Part shown: positions 33,743 to 48,300 of the stretch, piece after piece
Numbering within the stretch: the first letter of the stretch is position 1
Layout: each line of letters opens with the position of its first letter
DNA from: Apus apus
Lineage: Eukaryota; Chordata; Aves; Apodiformes; Apodidae
Assembly: GCF_020740795.1 (NCBI RefSeq)
Contig: NC_067282.1
Coordinates: 149,282,858-149,346,857, forward strand
Direction of reading: 5' to 3'
Length of the DNA stretch: 64,000 nucleotides
Translations under genes and position numbers: made by a program
The notes under the pieces: generated by a model
What the model was told of the DNA's origin: nothing
Databases searched by the model: none
Seen by the model: only the letters and a program-made list of their open reading frames with translations

Positions 33743-36700
33743 GTAAGAGACTGTTTAAAAAAAAAAATAAAAAAAATACAATAGTGTTGTTTCTTACACG
33801 TTTTCCAGCTGAAGAGAATAGAGGTCTTGCACATGATGCAATTCTAAAGATATTTTCACTGTATGTGTTTAATCTCCTCATTAGTATCCTGTGCAGCATT
33901 TCTCAACAAATGTCTTACTCTTACGGGATTTGTTTGAACACGGGAAACCTTTGATACAGTTTAGAGGTTCTACTTGGCATGTTTGTTTGCCACCTTGCCA
34001 GCTAGTGATTTGTGGTTTGTCATCTCTGCTATATTTATTACAAAAAGAAAATTAGTGCTGAGAATTGTTTTAAAGACTCACTTTGGTTTCAGGGTATCAT
34101 GAAGCCCACCTTTACTGCCTGTTTTACTGAATTGAGATTGCTGTAATTTAACATAAAATACAACAGAAGAGGGAGAGTTTGAGATTTGATTCATTTGCCA
34201 AAATCCCTTTGCAAATCCAGTGAGAGGAAGAAAGGAAGGGTAATTAGGAAGAGAGAAACTGAGGATGGAGAAAAGAAAGTTTGTGAGCTAGTCTAATGTG
34301 CTATGAGAAGTGTGCAAGTGCTGTTCACTGTGATTTACAACAGTATTTTAGACTGCGAGTTCTGTAATGTTACTTATACTTCTGACATCCCTTTCTATAA
34401 GTTATCTCTTAGACTTTTGTTGACTTTTCCCTCAATTTATGTTTTGAATTCTGGTTTAGCTTTCTTAGTATTCTCAGTGATCAGGGATCTTTTGGGATGT
34501 TCCTTGTATCTGGCAGGAGAGAGCTGTGTTACAGAGAAGCCTCAGAGCATGCTTGTCTGAAAATCCGTACTCCTTAGCTTGTTGTAAGTCTTTTACAGAA
34601 AGGCTTTATATCACTTTTAAGTAGTTATCATAGTTTTCTGGATGAAAATATTATTAACAAAAAATGTGAGGTTTTTGGCAAAATGTTAGCAAAATTATTT
34701 TTCTGCTTCTGTCAGTCTCTTGGGAGATCTAACTGAACAAACAGCAAAGAATAATTCATACAGTGAATTTTGCTGTTTTTCTCTGCCGGTGAAATTCTGT
34801 GTTTCCTTGAGATATGCATAAAGAGGTTTGGATTGTTCCATCTATGTTTGCTTTTAAATTTGATCAGTTACATTTTAGTTTTTTTAAAAAAAAAAAACAA
34901 AAACAAAACAGGACCTCTATGTTGGTTTAGAATAGGTTGCTGCAAGTATTCAGAGTGTTGCCTTGAAGATACTTGCAGACATTGCTAATGCAAATAAGAT
35001 GGGCAAATATAAATAAAAGCATTTAGTTCTGAATGATTGCTCATTCGTAGCTGTTTGGATGACAGAAGTGCTGTTTTTCAGAAGTTCAAGAAAAGTGAGT
35101 AACGAGAGTGTCTACAAACAGAGAAAAAAATTAAAATAATAGTGAAATGTCATAGAGAAATTTTATTATTTTCCGTTATTCACCCACACAACTTCAACGC
35201 AGTTGAAGCAGGTAAAAAAGAACTATCTGGCTAAAATAAAATAGCAGCATACCAGTCCCAAATTCAGAACAGTGTTTGTTTTGCAGTAGAGTCAGTTAAG
35301 AGTCTTTTCCAGAGGAGCAAATAACGTAGTAGCCAAGAAGTCAGAGTTAATTAGAACATGCCAACGATACTGTTCCCAACAGAAAACATGCAAATACTGT
35401 AAACAATCTTTTGCCAAATACTTTCAAGCTTCCTTGGTCATAAAGGTTAGTAAATCCCTAAACTCCTGGGATATTGAGCCCTGCTGGAATGCAGTGTGCA
35501 CGCTAATGCTCATTCAGCAGTGTTTGCAATAGAATCCTAGAATTTCGATTCTGAAAAGGCTGCCTACATCATCTTCCCTTCCCCCTTGCTAGTGTCCTGG
35601 CTTACCACCTGGCTGTTGAGTTGTGCTTCTTACATGTTTTGGTAGGTCAGACATTCTCCCCTTTGAGACTTTTGCTGATCCACAGCTTCCTCCATTCAAT
35701 TTTCAACCCAAACATTTCAGGAGGGAACAGAAAACAAAAAGTTTTCAAGTTTCATTTCTTTACCTGGTGTTAAACTGAATTAAACAATTGACTCATTTAT
35801 TAATAGACCTGTTGGTAAAAGTTCTCCAGTGTACTAGCTATACCATAGAACAGTTTTCTGGTGCTTTCCATATGCCTTCCAGCCTAATGTACTGAAACTT
35901 GGTTTTGATATTTCCTGAATAAACTGTGCTAATGGGTTTGATACACCACATAAAATGACAAGTTCAAAAGTTGTGGCCAAATTGCTAAAGCAGTAAGTTT
36001 GCTTTGTGTGAAGATGTCTAGTTTCCACTGTTCTGGCAAGCCAGGCACATTAGCATCAGATTATTTGTCCTGCAGTAGCACCTGGCAACCCATGAGTGGG
36101 TAAACTCCTGGGGTCAGCGCTGTAGGAATGCTGCACTGTAGTGCTTCCTTTAGGTTTAACTTTATGTGTGTGACAGTTTTGCCTCTTCAGGCATCAGACC
36201 AAGTTTTTGCACAGTCCAGGAAGGGAAAAGATTAAATTTATCTGAATAAGCCTTAGGTAAGCATGTGTCCTGCCTTCTAACAGGAGTGTCTGGGTATATT
36301 CAAGAGGTGGAATTGGTGGGGTAAATTATTGACCAAATTGCAGGATACAGTAGTACCAAACTTGCCTTTTTCTGGCAAATGGAAGCATCACAATTGTCGG
36401 CAGCATCTGATGTCTGCCAAGTTAAAGCAGACATCATATTTTCGCTGGTAGGTGCTACTATAATTTACTGCTAATGAAGGCAATGGAGTGTTGGAGAACA
36501 GAAATAGAGAAAACGTCAGTAGCAAGGAAAAAGAAGAGGAACAAAGTAGTAGGGAAAGTGAGGCAAGACAGAAGGGAAATTCATAAATTTTGTCACATGG
36601 TTCACATTGGAATAAAGTTAACTAGTTATTCCTCTTCTGATGTCTTGCTTGAAAGAGTGAATGACATCAGTCTGACAGGGATCTGTCCTTAATGCTTATG

Positions 36701-39275
36701 CCTTTCCAAAGGAGAAGTACGTTGAATGCTATAAATGAGGAAGAGGAAGAATTAGCTGAAGATGCCAAGAGGCATGTCTGGATGACTATCAGCCTGGCTA
36801 AATACCCCTCTCCTGGAAACAGAAATTATGTTTTTGTTTGGTTTTGTTGATGACACAAAATGAAGTGACAAGCCTGGTAAATGTAGTGTTATTGTCAAAT
36901 ACATCATCTTGGAGAAACTACATGAGCCTGAATGTAACTGTTACGGCATAAACACACCAATACCTAGCATCCTGTGCTTACCTCATGTTCCTGTGTTCAT
37001 TATTCTCTATCAAGTTATAGCTTGCAAAATACTTGGCTCTAAAATGTTCACAGTTCTTTCACTGGTTGAACTGGTTGACCAAATTGTAAGCGTGAAACTT
37101 TCTTTCACCTTGGTTTGGGCAGTGTGTTTGTGTCTACTTCTCCAAACACAGATTTATTCAAAGCACGACCAGCCTAATTCCATGCAAGTTTGGTTGTTTA
37201 TGGTGTAGGTGCTCCGAATAATAACAGTATTGTGAAACTAAAGTCAACAAAACTGTTCTGTTTTCTGCAACATTGATAAAAAGAAGTGAAAGAGGATGGT
37301 AAAGTTTTACTAGGTAATGGGTTCTCCCCAGATTAGTAGTTTCTTCGAAACTGTAAATTAATCTGTTCTAGAATCCTTTATGTAATTAGCTATTGTTGAG
37401 ATTATAGTTGTTCTGTTGCCTTCATATCTAAAAACGAGTCTGTAATGACACTACAGACCTGTCTCTGCTATAGAAGAACTTAATTTAATCTAGAAGTATA
37501 TAAGTATAAAGAGGGAAACAGTAATAGGGACAGATAAAATTGCCATTCCTGTGGAAGGATTAGGGGTTTTATTGCTATACTGTAGTGGTACAAAAGGTCT
37601 CATTGTGAACTACTGGATTTCACATGGCTTTATTAGGACATTTAAAATGTTATATATATATTATTTCTGATAATGATTTGTTAGGTAGAAGATTGAGTTC
37701 CTTATCTTTCTGCAATACCATAGAATGAAGCTGAATTCAAAATATGATAAAGTTGTTAAATAAAAGACAGGAAGATAAAAGAAGTGGAGCAAGATGGGTT
37801 TTTGATCATTAAAAAAAAAAAGTTCAGGTATAATGGAGCATTGTTCAGTGTCAGACTAATGACTCTCTGTGAAAGAGAGGAGAAAAAGAGAAAAATTCAT
37901 CAGATATGAACAGAAATAATTAACTGCTTTTCTTTCTGTCCTGTCTTGGTCACCGAAGCTGACATTCCAATTAGCAGCTATAGTATACAAACGAACTCTC
38001 CAGGTTTTGAAAGGGGGTTTTGTTAAAGCGCTATGAATTTGAGGAAAGATGCCGTGATGATATTTCTGTAGAAAGCAAAGAAGAAAAGATGTTGCCCATA
38101 CAAACTGATGCCATTCATCCAGCCGGATGTCTTATTAAAATAGTTTGCGGTCACAAATGATCACGATAAGTGAAACGGAAGGTAGGTAGGTGCTGAAAAA
38201 GGCAACGAGGAAGAGAAACTAGATGTTTGGAAGGTGTACCACAGCTATCAAATGACAGGGGGTTATTTACTGTAAAATTGGAGGGGTTTTTGATGATATG
38301 TACTGATTTTCTAAAGTTTTTAAAAGGAAGATTCACCTACCTTCCTCTCCTAGGCAGGAAGGCAGACAAGCACACATATATGCATATGAGTGACACCATG
38401 GATGACAAGATGAATTATGTTTTAAAATAGTGTGTATGTAAATACCTCTTGAACTTTGGTGGATCAGCAATCAAAAAAACGTCATTTCAAAGGAATGTTT
38501 ATTCTAATATATAGACTTATAATTAGCTCAGTTTAAGATTTTAAAGACAAAGCAAATGCTTAATCATATATTTGATGCATAATTTAAAATTTTATAGTTG
38601 TGTGTTTGCATTTGTAAATTAGAAATAGTTTCTACAAGGCAGAAGAGGAAGGTATTTCACTATTTTATTCAGATCATGGATTCTTTTTCACTTTGCCCAT
38701 CAACAATAGCAAGGAAATACTATACATATATGATTTTGTGTACTCTCCTGAGTATCTGCAAATAACTTGCTTCGGCCACATCTGCTTTCTCAAGGTAAGG
38801 AATTTTGTAGCTGGACAGGAGTGAAAAGAGTGTCATGAGCCAAAGGTGGTCTATACTGTAAAGAATGAGAGAATGCTTCACCTCAGTGACTCACTGTTGT
38901 TTTGTAGTAATACATATATTTGTTTACTGCAGGGTGCTTTTAGGGTATAACAGATTACCAGTATATTTTTTCCCCAAAACAGCACTTTGGCACATGTCAA
39001 ATCCCTTCATGCATCCCTTTATGCTGATCTCTACTTGCATGAGAACTTGCAGAACTTGCAGCCTATGTTTTTGCCAGCAAGCTTGCACCAAATGCAGCAA
39101 GTAAGCATTATTAATTAATTAATTGGAAGGAGTACTTAGGAAGAAAGGAGAGAAAAATTAGGAGATGAGCAGAAGCCAGAACATTTGGTCTTAGAGATGC
39201 AGCTTTGTACACTGATTACCATACAGGACATCCAACATACTTGCAGTTCTCTCTGTTTGATATTTGCTTTTTAAG
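33743..39275 (+). other. RFX4: RFX4 intron 3 (about 5.5 kb)
   Basis: AT-rich unique sequence with A-rich patches (about 33758-33778 and 34887-34910) and a short TTAA repeat at 39110-39124. A weak X-box-like word GTAGCACCTGGCAAC lies at 36075-36089, with one mismatch and a three-base spacer. A stretch near 35530-35570 (ATAGAATCCTAGAAT) faintly resembles the CR1 3' terminus in reverse, but it is too short and divergent to call. I recognise no other gene. Confidence 0.8.
36075..36089. promoter_or_regulatory. Weak X-box-like word in intron 3
   Basis: GTAGCACCTGGCAAC reads as GTAGCA, three bases, GGCAAC. It departs from the RFX consensus at the last base of the left half-site, with a perfect right half-site. 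A match of this quality is easily found by chance. Confidence 0.15.
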
Positions 39276-39399
39276 GCTGGAGGAGAACTATGAGATTGCA
39301 GAAGGTGTTTGCATCCCTCGAAGTGCTCTCTACATGCATTACTTGGACTTCTGTGAGAAAAATGACACACAACCTGTTAATGCTGCCAGCTTTGGGAAG
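39276..39399 (+). CDS. RFX4: RFX4 coding exon 4 (residues 64-105, DNA-binding domain)
   Basis: Completes Trp-64 and encodes [20 protein letters not shown] at residues 65-84 and [20 protein letters not shown] at 85-104, ending with Lys-105. This is the N-terminal half of the RFX winged helix, including the first helices and the VNAASFGK motif shared by all RFX proteins. The residues [16 protein letters not shown] are RFX4-type and separate it from RFX1/2/3, which I recall as VAEGVSLPRSTLYCHY. The acceptor is TTTTTAAG and the donor GTAAGT. It ends in phase 0. Confidence 0.97.
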
Positions 39400-42300
39400 G
39401 TAAGTCTAAGCAGCAGTTTTGATGTCTTGAGCTCTCTCTTGTTTCTGGTGAGTCTGGATTACTAAAGAGAATTAAATTGTCATTTACTATTAGAGATAGA
39501 GGTATGTAAGTGGAATCTCTTATGTATTCAGGTTACTGAACAAAGGCCAAGATTTTTAGTATTTAGATGGTTTGAATTATTTCTAATCAGGACTAATCTC
39601 CAGAATACACTAAATTTTGTTTAATGCTTCAGTCCCCAGCCTAGCTAATAGGGACATTATGAACGATATTGGCAGCTTGGAAGTTGAATACAAGCCAGGG
39701 TAAACACAACTGCATTGTGACCTGCACTGCTTTGACAAATATATATTTTTATAAATAGAAGGGTAAAATACCATTTATTTAATTCTAGGGCCTGCCTGTG
39801 CAGTTCTTGAAGGGATGATATGGAGATCCCTGAATTAATGGTATCAGCCCATGCTGCCTAATTCAAATAGTGGAATACAATGACTGCAGATGTGAAAGTC
39901 CAGAAAGCATCTAAAAGCATTTGTGTAGCACTGCAGATACAAGCTGCCCAGTTATCTTTGCACTGTGATTCCTTGTGCTTCCACTTTCCAGTCCAGTTCA
40001 AGTAAGACCCACTGTGGTTAACTCTAGGCTCACAGCAGAGATGCAGTCTTAGCACAGATGCAGCTGTACATTTTCCAGATGTGAGCAGTAAAGCTCTTAT
40101 GCTATGCATCACTAGCAAACGTTAATGGCTGGCTCCAATGGTACATCAAGTTCTTATTTTGCATTTACTGGTCAGGTGATGTTTTCCTCTCAGTGAAAAA
40201 TAGGATTATATTTTTATATTTTTGTTATTTAAAACTAAGTATTTAGTCTTGGATGTGACACAGGCCTTTCAAACTTGTAGGCTGTGAAAAAAAAAGAAGT
40301 GTGGAGTTTGCCACTGGTTTTGAAATGCTTGTAAGCATGAATCTGAAGCTGATTGTCCAGCAAGGTATTCTCTTCTAGTATTTGCAATATTTATTCTATA
40401 GAAGTGTTGGGTATTCAAAGAAGGAAAGATGTTCCTAGGGAGTAAGTGCCTGTGTAAAGTTTAGGTGAAGGAGAAGAATGCATTTAATGAGGTGTCATTT
40501 TCTATAGTGCATCTTTATGTGGGCAGCTTAGCAAGGCAAGTAAAATGTGCTATGTTGTAGCATCACTGTTTGTTGTGTCTTAAAGACATGAATAACCCAG
40601 TTGAATCTATTTGATTTCTGTTTAAATACACTGTGTGAGTGGGAATGAAGTTCTTCTATATATGATTGCTACCAAGTGGTAAGTACAGTGGCAACATGTA
40701 ATTTAGGAACAGAGAGAACAAGAAACAGATTTAATGTAGGCTAAGATGTTTGGAATGTGGGTAAAATTTACATAATGCTGCTTTTGCTGGTACTAAAAAC
40801 TTCTATAAATTGTAACATGTAAATATTCTGAAATTATTTTGTCAGAATATACATTTACCAGGGATTTCACCCATTTTCAGTATTTAGCAGTCTTGTTACA
40901 CTATGTGTTACTCCATCCTCTTCCTTCCCTGTCCCTCGTACACACACACCAGTTCATTAGTAGTACCTTGACCTAGCAGGACAGGTACAACATCTTTTAT
41001 CCAAAAATGGTGGCATTCCAGGGTGTTTTTCTTGTGTTTCAAGTGTGTTCCACTTGGTTGCAATAAAGTTTTGAGTCAGTCATGCATGAAATTTGTTTTC
41101 CCTTTTTTTTGGAGAGGAAAACAGAATCTTCCTCCTACTGTCCCAAGCGATTGCTTCATGTGATGGTTAGTTTTGGATCTGGGAACTGAGGCTTCTGCAC
41201 AGGTGTATCCAGGAACCTCAGACAACACTCGCACAAATATTGAAGTTCAACAGGCTTCTGCTTTTGCAGAACCCCAAGCAGTCCCCAGTGATTCTGTCCA
41301 ACCTATTAATGCTAAGAAACTGTGTGGCACAGTCATGAAGACCTGCAAAGCAGACACCCACTTCATTCAATCAGTAGTTTGCAGTCAGCTTCTCCTTAGG
41401 AGCAGGTAGAGGATGAAGTTTTAGCCAAGAGGCTTGTTATCATATGACTTAAATACCATATATGCAGTGTGTGTTGCATACATGCCTTGGAGGCAGAGCA
41501 GTGAAACAGGTGCTATTTGAGGGCTTCTGCACTTAGCTGCTGAAACAGAGATCCCAGACATGTTTGTCTTCATTGGGAGTCATCGAGAGCCCTGCAGCTG
41601 TCATCTCCTCCAGAGAAAGGGGTTAGTTGTTCTGTGAAATTGTAGGCAGTTTGCCTTTCAATAGACCACACTGAATTCACGATTAATCTTTGAACTTTAG
41701 CTTTGTGGGCAGTGTTAAATGTTTAGGCTTTTTCTCTAACAGGCTGGTAGTTTTTAGAAAGAGACATGGAGTTCAGCACATTAAAACAATCTGTAATAGG
41801 TAATATCCTAATGTGTTGTTACATACTCAGTTACACCTGAATTAACAGAATGGTGTTGATTTCACTTTTAAAGACACCACTTGAGACATGAAACTTGCCT
41901 GCAAGTGGTGTCTCCAGATTGGTTTGTGGTATTTGTAGACAGTGCTTCAGCCCATGTGTACTTCTTAAGCCTGATGTAAGTCAAATCTATCTACAGCAGA
42001 GCATGGAAGGGAGGACAAGTTGTTCATGAACAGCTGAACTAGCTCACCTTGTTTCTAACATCTCCTATGTTCCCGAAACCCATAATCTTACCTAAATCTT
42101 CTGTAATATCTCAGTGTTCCCCTGCAGCACGTTCAGTTGTTTCCAGGTCCCAGTCACTACAACAAGGTCTTACTTCTTTTAGTTTTCTCACACATCTGCT
42201 GCATCTTCTTTCTCCTTTATTTTTTAGATTCCCACATGGGGTGGCTGGTTCAGAACATGAGAAGTTTTGACTGATTGCCTCATAGTCATGATTTTCCAGT

Positions 42301-45300
42301 CAGGCAGGGCCAAGTGGCCCAGCTAAAGCCTGAGCTTTCTTCACCATCTTGTCCTTAGCATTGACATAATTATGCTCTCTTCACTGTCTGGCCACTGTTT
42401 GCTGTTAAACTTCCAGGACATGGACTGGACCTCAGGCATTTGGTAATATTGGATTAGTGAAACGAAAATTGGTCTGGGGGTGGAGAGATGAACAGAGAGA
42501 CAGTTATATCTCTTAGACTGTTTCCTGAGGAAAACAGACTAACAGCAACAAAAGTAACAAGATGAGGAAAGAACAGAATTACTGGATTAAAAAAAAAAAT
42601 CACCTTTTAAAAGCAAACTATACTCCTAAGCCACTTAAAGTACATATAAAATAAGGAAGGTTCTAATATGATTATTAATGTGAAATAGTCTTATATGGCA
42701 GAGGAAACTAGAGCTTTAATATGTTAGCCAAGATTTTAGTGTTTTACTCTCACTATGAAAATTACAGGCAGTTTTTCCTATACTAGCATTTGCCAGTCAC
42801 TGACAGCTATGCTGCCTAGTCTGCCATTACAGAACTTTTTCTTCCCTGCAAAAGACATGACCAAGGAGTCTTTAAACCCATATAATTCAACTGAACAGCA
42901 ACTAGGGAGGCCCCTGTATTTGCTGATGACAGGTTGGCATCAGCAAGTGGACACTCCCATGTTAAACTTCTGCTCTTACTGCAGGCAACAGAGCATTTTT
43001 TATTGAACAGGATCACAATTTCACCCAAAAGTGAAGCAGAATAAATAAAACTGTGCCATGCAACCAGTGAGAAGACAGGGAAGTAAAGTGAAGAAGGGCA
43101 GACATGTCACCAAGTTATTAGCAATAAAGTGTTGCATATGAGACAAAACTTTCTTATAGTGAACATGTTTAGCCTGTGAATAGTTCTTCAGGCAGAAGAA
43201 GTGAAAGCCCTGCTGCTGAGGTCACTTAAAGACAGCAAACTTGTGCTCCTCAACCCTGTGCTATAACTGCCTTGGGCTCCTCTCTGGGACCCTGTGGACT
43301 CAGCAGTTTAAATTGTTCCCAACTGCAAGTTCTGCCTCTGCCTGCAGCAGGGAGGGCTGAGCAGGTGTGTATGTTTTTCTGAGCAACAAGTTAACATAAA
43401 ATGCCAGTGATAATTAATACACTGCACTAGGAATTATGGCTGATGAAGGCTAGGTTTATTTGTAAAAGCCAAATCAGTCTGAAGTGGGGCCTGCACTGAA
43501 TCAAGTAAGTTACTTAAAGAGCAGAAATGTTTTAAACATTTTGAAGCCCCTGTTGAATATGTAGCTATTGCATATGGATGGCTGTTATAAAGCTTGTTGG
43601 TTCTCTCCCAGCTGTAACAAGCCACCTAGCTGGGTTGTCAAGTCTTGGAGCGTCTCTTTCAGTTATTTTCCAACACTCATTGTTATTCTTTGTTTCCTTT
43701 GTGGCACTGTATGAACTCTATTTTCTTAATCAACCCCCTTGAAGATGTAATCTTTGTCCTCGGCACCAGTTTCTCCTCTGCTCCAAGCCCTCAGTTCACT
43801 GCTTTAAATTTACTGCGCAGTGCTCAGTCACCTCCCGGACCCTGCCATAGCTCTCATACAGAATACTTGAAGTTTCTCGTGGTGCAGCCTCTTTCGCAGC
43901 CTCATGAAGTCTTCTTCCCACAACTCCCATGTGCCCCCTGGAGGTTACATACTTTCCGCTTTTGTTTTTCTTTCTTTTTCCCTTGGTGCTTTCCTGCCAT
44001 GTCTTTTGACAAGCAATAACAAATTAACATTTGAAAACGAAAATGAAGAATGCTGACATTTTGCGGGGTGGCTTTCCCCCAGCCTGAGGTCCCTTTACAT
44101 CCTCTGGTAGCATGAAGAGATTTAACCTGGATTCATGCTCACACGATTTTTGGAGCCTCTTTGTTGCTCTCTAACTGACTTTGCTGTAAGCAAAAATTAC
44201 ATCCCAATACATTTATTTTACTAAATAAAGAAGGTCAAAGTCCACAATATATTTGTCATATAGGTTAGGAAAGAGAGATTTTACAATTTTGACAGATGTA
44301 TCCTCCCCATTTCCAAAACATGGGCTGAGGCACAGTTATACCAGCAGAAAAGTGGTGTTTTGTTTTGGTTTTTTCCCAATTGTTTGTTTGCTCCAGGGAG
44401 ATACAAGCTGTACCAGCCAGATCCTTCTTTTATCACTATGCACTGTCTCTATGCCCAGAAATTTTGCCAGCAGGACTGCTCCTCCAAGCATAATTAGCAT
44501 ATATAGGATTTACAGTTCAATGCTATCATACTGTATATCTTCAGTGTTTAAGAAGGATAGAGAAGTAGCCTTACTGAAACCTCTTTGATAATGATATTTC
44601 AATGTGACTGTGTTCTGTTCTGTCTTTTAATTGAAATGCATACATCTGGTCATTGCCTGCTGTGCATAAGCAGATACTTCTGCCAGAGATGTTCTGGTTT
44701 TGTTTGTTTTTTTTTCTTGTGATTTTAATTTACTCCTAAGTGACTGCCATAGTGACTGGTATAACAAAGCCAAATTTACTCTTAGTGCTGTCTTCTGACT
44801 GAAATAGTACTTGCTTTATTATGAATAATTACTACATATGGAATATTTTGGGGGTTTTATTAGACTTTTTTTTTCTAGGCAGTATAGAAAAGTAGAACTG
44901 GGGAAAAAACGATCTACACCTGAAGATGTGATTTCTGTTATTGCACCAAATATCAGTCTGTTGATGCTATCTGAGCAGTCCCTGCTTTTCCTTCAAACCT
45001 TTTCAACAGCTAAGGTTCCTGCCTGAAGGGTAGTTAATACTAGTATGACTTCTCTTCCAGTTGCAGAATCTTCTAGGCCAAGCTCACCTGAGGAGGCCAT
45101 AATAACACAAGTACTGCAGCAGAAAGTGGCCATGCAGGTGTGGGGAATGAGGATCCTACGGTGCAATTGGGAAGCTCTTTGCCCCCTTGGCTCTGCTTCA
45201 TAGATCCCTTTTATTATTTCAGGTAGCTGACTACTGCTTTTTCTCCTTAAGCTTGTGTAGTAAGCAAGGACACGTCAGTTCCTTTGGAGTGACTTTCCCT

Positions 45301-48300
45301 TTCCTAAAGATTTGCCCTAGCAAAGGAGTTTTTATTGTGTTGGCCTCTTCAGGCATATCGCTTCTAGTTAGGTCTTCAGCATGAAGCAGAGTGGCCTCTG
45401 AGCTGCTTTACCTCATGCCTTGTCAACACATCCCAGAGGCTGTTCTTGAAGCACAGGATCTGCCAGAGTGCAGGGATCCTGATGCTCAGCCTTTCTCCAC
45501 AGTTATGCTGGGTTATGGCAGTAAGTGTGCTGGCACTAGTACAGAGTGGAGGGAGTTTTGCAGGGTTTTACATCTGCTTGGCTTCAGCAAGTCAGCACCA
45601 AAAGTGGCTGCAGCTCAGCCAAACATCTGAGTCAGCATTTGATGTTTGTAGCTTTGATGGGACGCATTAATCTGCTTGATTACACCTTAGGTTGAATTCC
45701 ATCTGGCCAGCAGAGCTGCTGAAGAAGGATATTATGATACATAGATGAATGTGAGGAGACATCTCACAAGCTTCACTAAAGGGTCCAGTTCAGTTGGTGT
45801 GTAATCTATGCAGCAGGCAGCTTTGGGCACAGGCATTAAAGAAGGTGCCAGCAGGCTTCTCTGAATTGCTTTGCAATATCAGTTGAGATGTGGCAGTGCT
45901 AGAAATGAGATCTTATCCTGGAAATAGACCATGGTCTATTCCTCAAAATGATGACAGTGAGTGGAGAGAAATGGGAAGGTTATTGAATTTTAAATAGACA
46001 ACAGGTCTGGCATCAAGAATCCTGGACCTGTACCCTACTGTCTTCTCTCCTCGGCCATTGAAAAAGTGAGCAAGGAGCAGAGGGGAGGCAGTCATGCCTC
46101 AGTTTAGTGGATGTGAGAGACAGGAGTGATACTTTGACTGATTTAATGATGCTCTTTCCTATCAATGGATGTATCTTCGGGCAAAGATTTTGTGACCTTT
46201 TTCTCAAGGTAATGTATTAGGTTGGTAGTTAAGCCAACCCTGAGCCAACTTTGAACAAAAAGATACCTATTAACACAGGTGTTAATAATAACAGGCTGTC
46301 TCAGAGCAGGATTTTCAAAAGCAGTGAGGCAGATTGGGAAACTCCAGAATGATTCAGTTGGAGTAGTACAAGTCAAAAAATGAATGAGCTTAAAAATCCT
46401 ACATTTGTCATCTAAAATTGAGGATATCAGTGTTATTTGTGTTTCACAGCAATGAGGATAAGGAAAGCATGGCTGTGTGGGAGTATAATTATATTTGGCA
46501 TCACTGGTTTCTTTCCTGATGCCTGGCAAAGAAGTTTAAGACTGAAACACTACAACAGGATTTGATAAATAAAAACAGATCTCCTACCTGACTGTGTAAA
46601 AGCCAAGCATGTCCTCTAGATATGGAACTTGAAACCTGGATTGGAGTAAATAGAGCCAGGTCTGTTAATGAAGAATTGTTATTAGAGGAAAGATAATTTA
46701 TTCCACTGTATTTAGAATCTTTCTAGAACCTCTCAGAGCTCCAGAGCATGGAGCCTGACATTCGTTTCTCATTCTGGCAGAGTGTAAATCTGGTTTGTAA
46801 TTTAATTTGATTTTATTTCATTACTGTGGAGAGTTGGAATTGGTTAGAATTATTTCAAATAGAAAGGAACAAGAGTCATGAAGAATAGCATCCCTCCAGA
46901 TCAGATGCACTAACAAAATGAACATGCTTTTTGAAAAGCAACAATTTAAATTATTCCAGGGAAAAGGCTTCTAAAAGTCATCCTCTGTCTATTGCCCCCA
47001 GAGCACAATTTAATATTTTGACACAGGGAGGGGAGAAAAAAAGATTTCAGAAGTTCCAGACATCTTTGGTTTCTTCTATTCTTAATTGTTAGCACTAAGA
47101 GAGATGCAAGAGATTCTTTATAAGATGACTTGGGCTTTTTTTTTTTTTTTCCCAATTTTATTTTGACATTGCATATAATAGAAAAATTTAGATGAAATAA
47201 TTGGGACACATTAATTTCACAGTTTGGTCCTGAATGCAATGAGGAGTGATGGGTCACAGTGTACGAGAGAAGGCAGAATAGAAAATACATTTCTCATTTT
47301 AAAGCTGGGGATGGCTCTACTTGTGTTAGAATGTCACAGTACTGGAGATGTGAGGAGAGATGCAGTGGCAGACAATACAGTTGGCAGAAATCAGAATGAG
47401 GGAATCCACTTTTGCAGCCGTTTGAGGGTGACAGAACAGCTCCTGCAGTTAGCCATCTCTAAGGTTAATAGGTTCTGCAGACTGCAATGCAGATGTTTAC
47501 AGAAGAAGTGCACTTTCCTAGTTGTTGCTCATAAAGATATCTTTGTTCTGCATGGATGCTTAAGTAACTGATTTCATTTTTATTCCATTATTTTAAAAAT
47601 GGTGAAAAATGCAAGTCACTAGATATTTCGTTCAAGTTTATTCAGACACTTCTACCAGGCTTAAAAAGCCAAAATGACATAAAAACTTTGTTAACTCCAA
47701 TATCTGTGCAATGTGTGTTGAATGTTGTACTGTGAGCACTATAATCACAGTGTGAGAGAATATGTGAAGACTTCTCTTTCCTGCTTTCACTTTGGCTACG
47801 CCATATATTTGGAGTGGAAAAGTTATGCTTATCAGAAAGAAAAAGGTCCCTTCATGTTCTGCCTGCACAGGCATTCCTAAAACCATGCCTCAGGATTTCC
47901 TGTGAAAGGGTTAAACAAGTGCTGAGCTGGATATACCAGTCCTCTGAAAATGTGTAACCTATATATATGTTGTTCCACAATGTAATGACTTCCCCCTGGC
48001 TTTTATGTCTACAGAAGGCAATCACCAGAAGAACTATGGAGTTGCAAAGTCAAGAAAGGCATACGAGATCTTCTGTAGGCAGAATGCAAGATCAGGTGTG
48101 AGACAGAGGAAAGAGAGGGAGAACCCAACTGAAGTTTAGAAACTGAGAAAAAAATTGAAGGAGCGTTGGTTTCTCAGGCTAATATAGTCAGGACAGGAGT
48201 TATTTGTATGTGTAATCCCTGGTCTACATCTGTCTCAAAACCAAAAAGCCAAGTAGCATAAAATAGTGCCTGACAGTCAAAACTGCCACATAACATAGGT

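Noticed and set aside
35524..35575. Possible minus-strand CR1 3' terminus (ATAGAATCCTAGAAT)
   Set aside because: Only a short divergent match is visible and the following CR1 body is missing, so it cannot be told from chance.
41173..41409. 78-codon open frame in intron 4 with a plausible protein-like composition
   Set aside because: It matches no RFX4 segment or other family that I know and has no convincing acceptor and donor pair.
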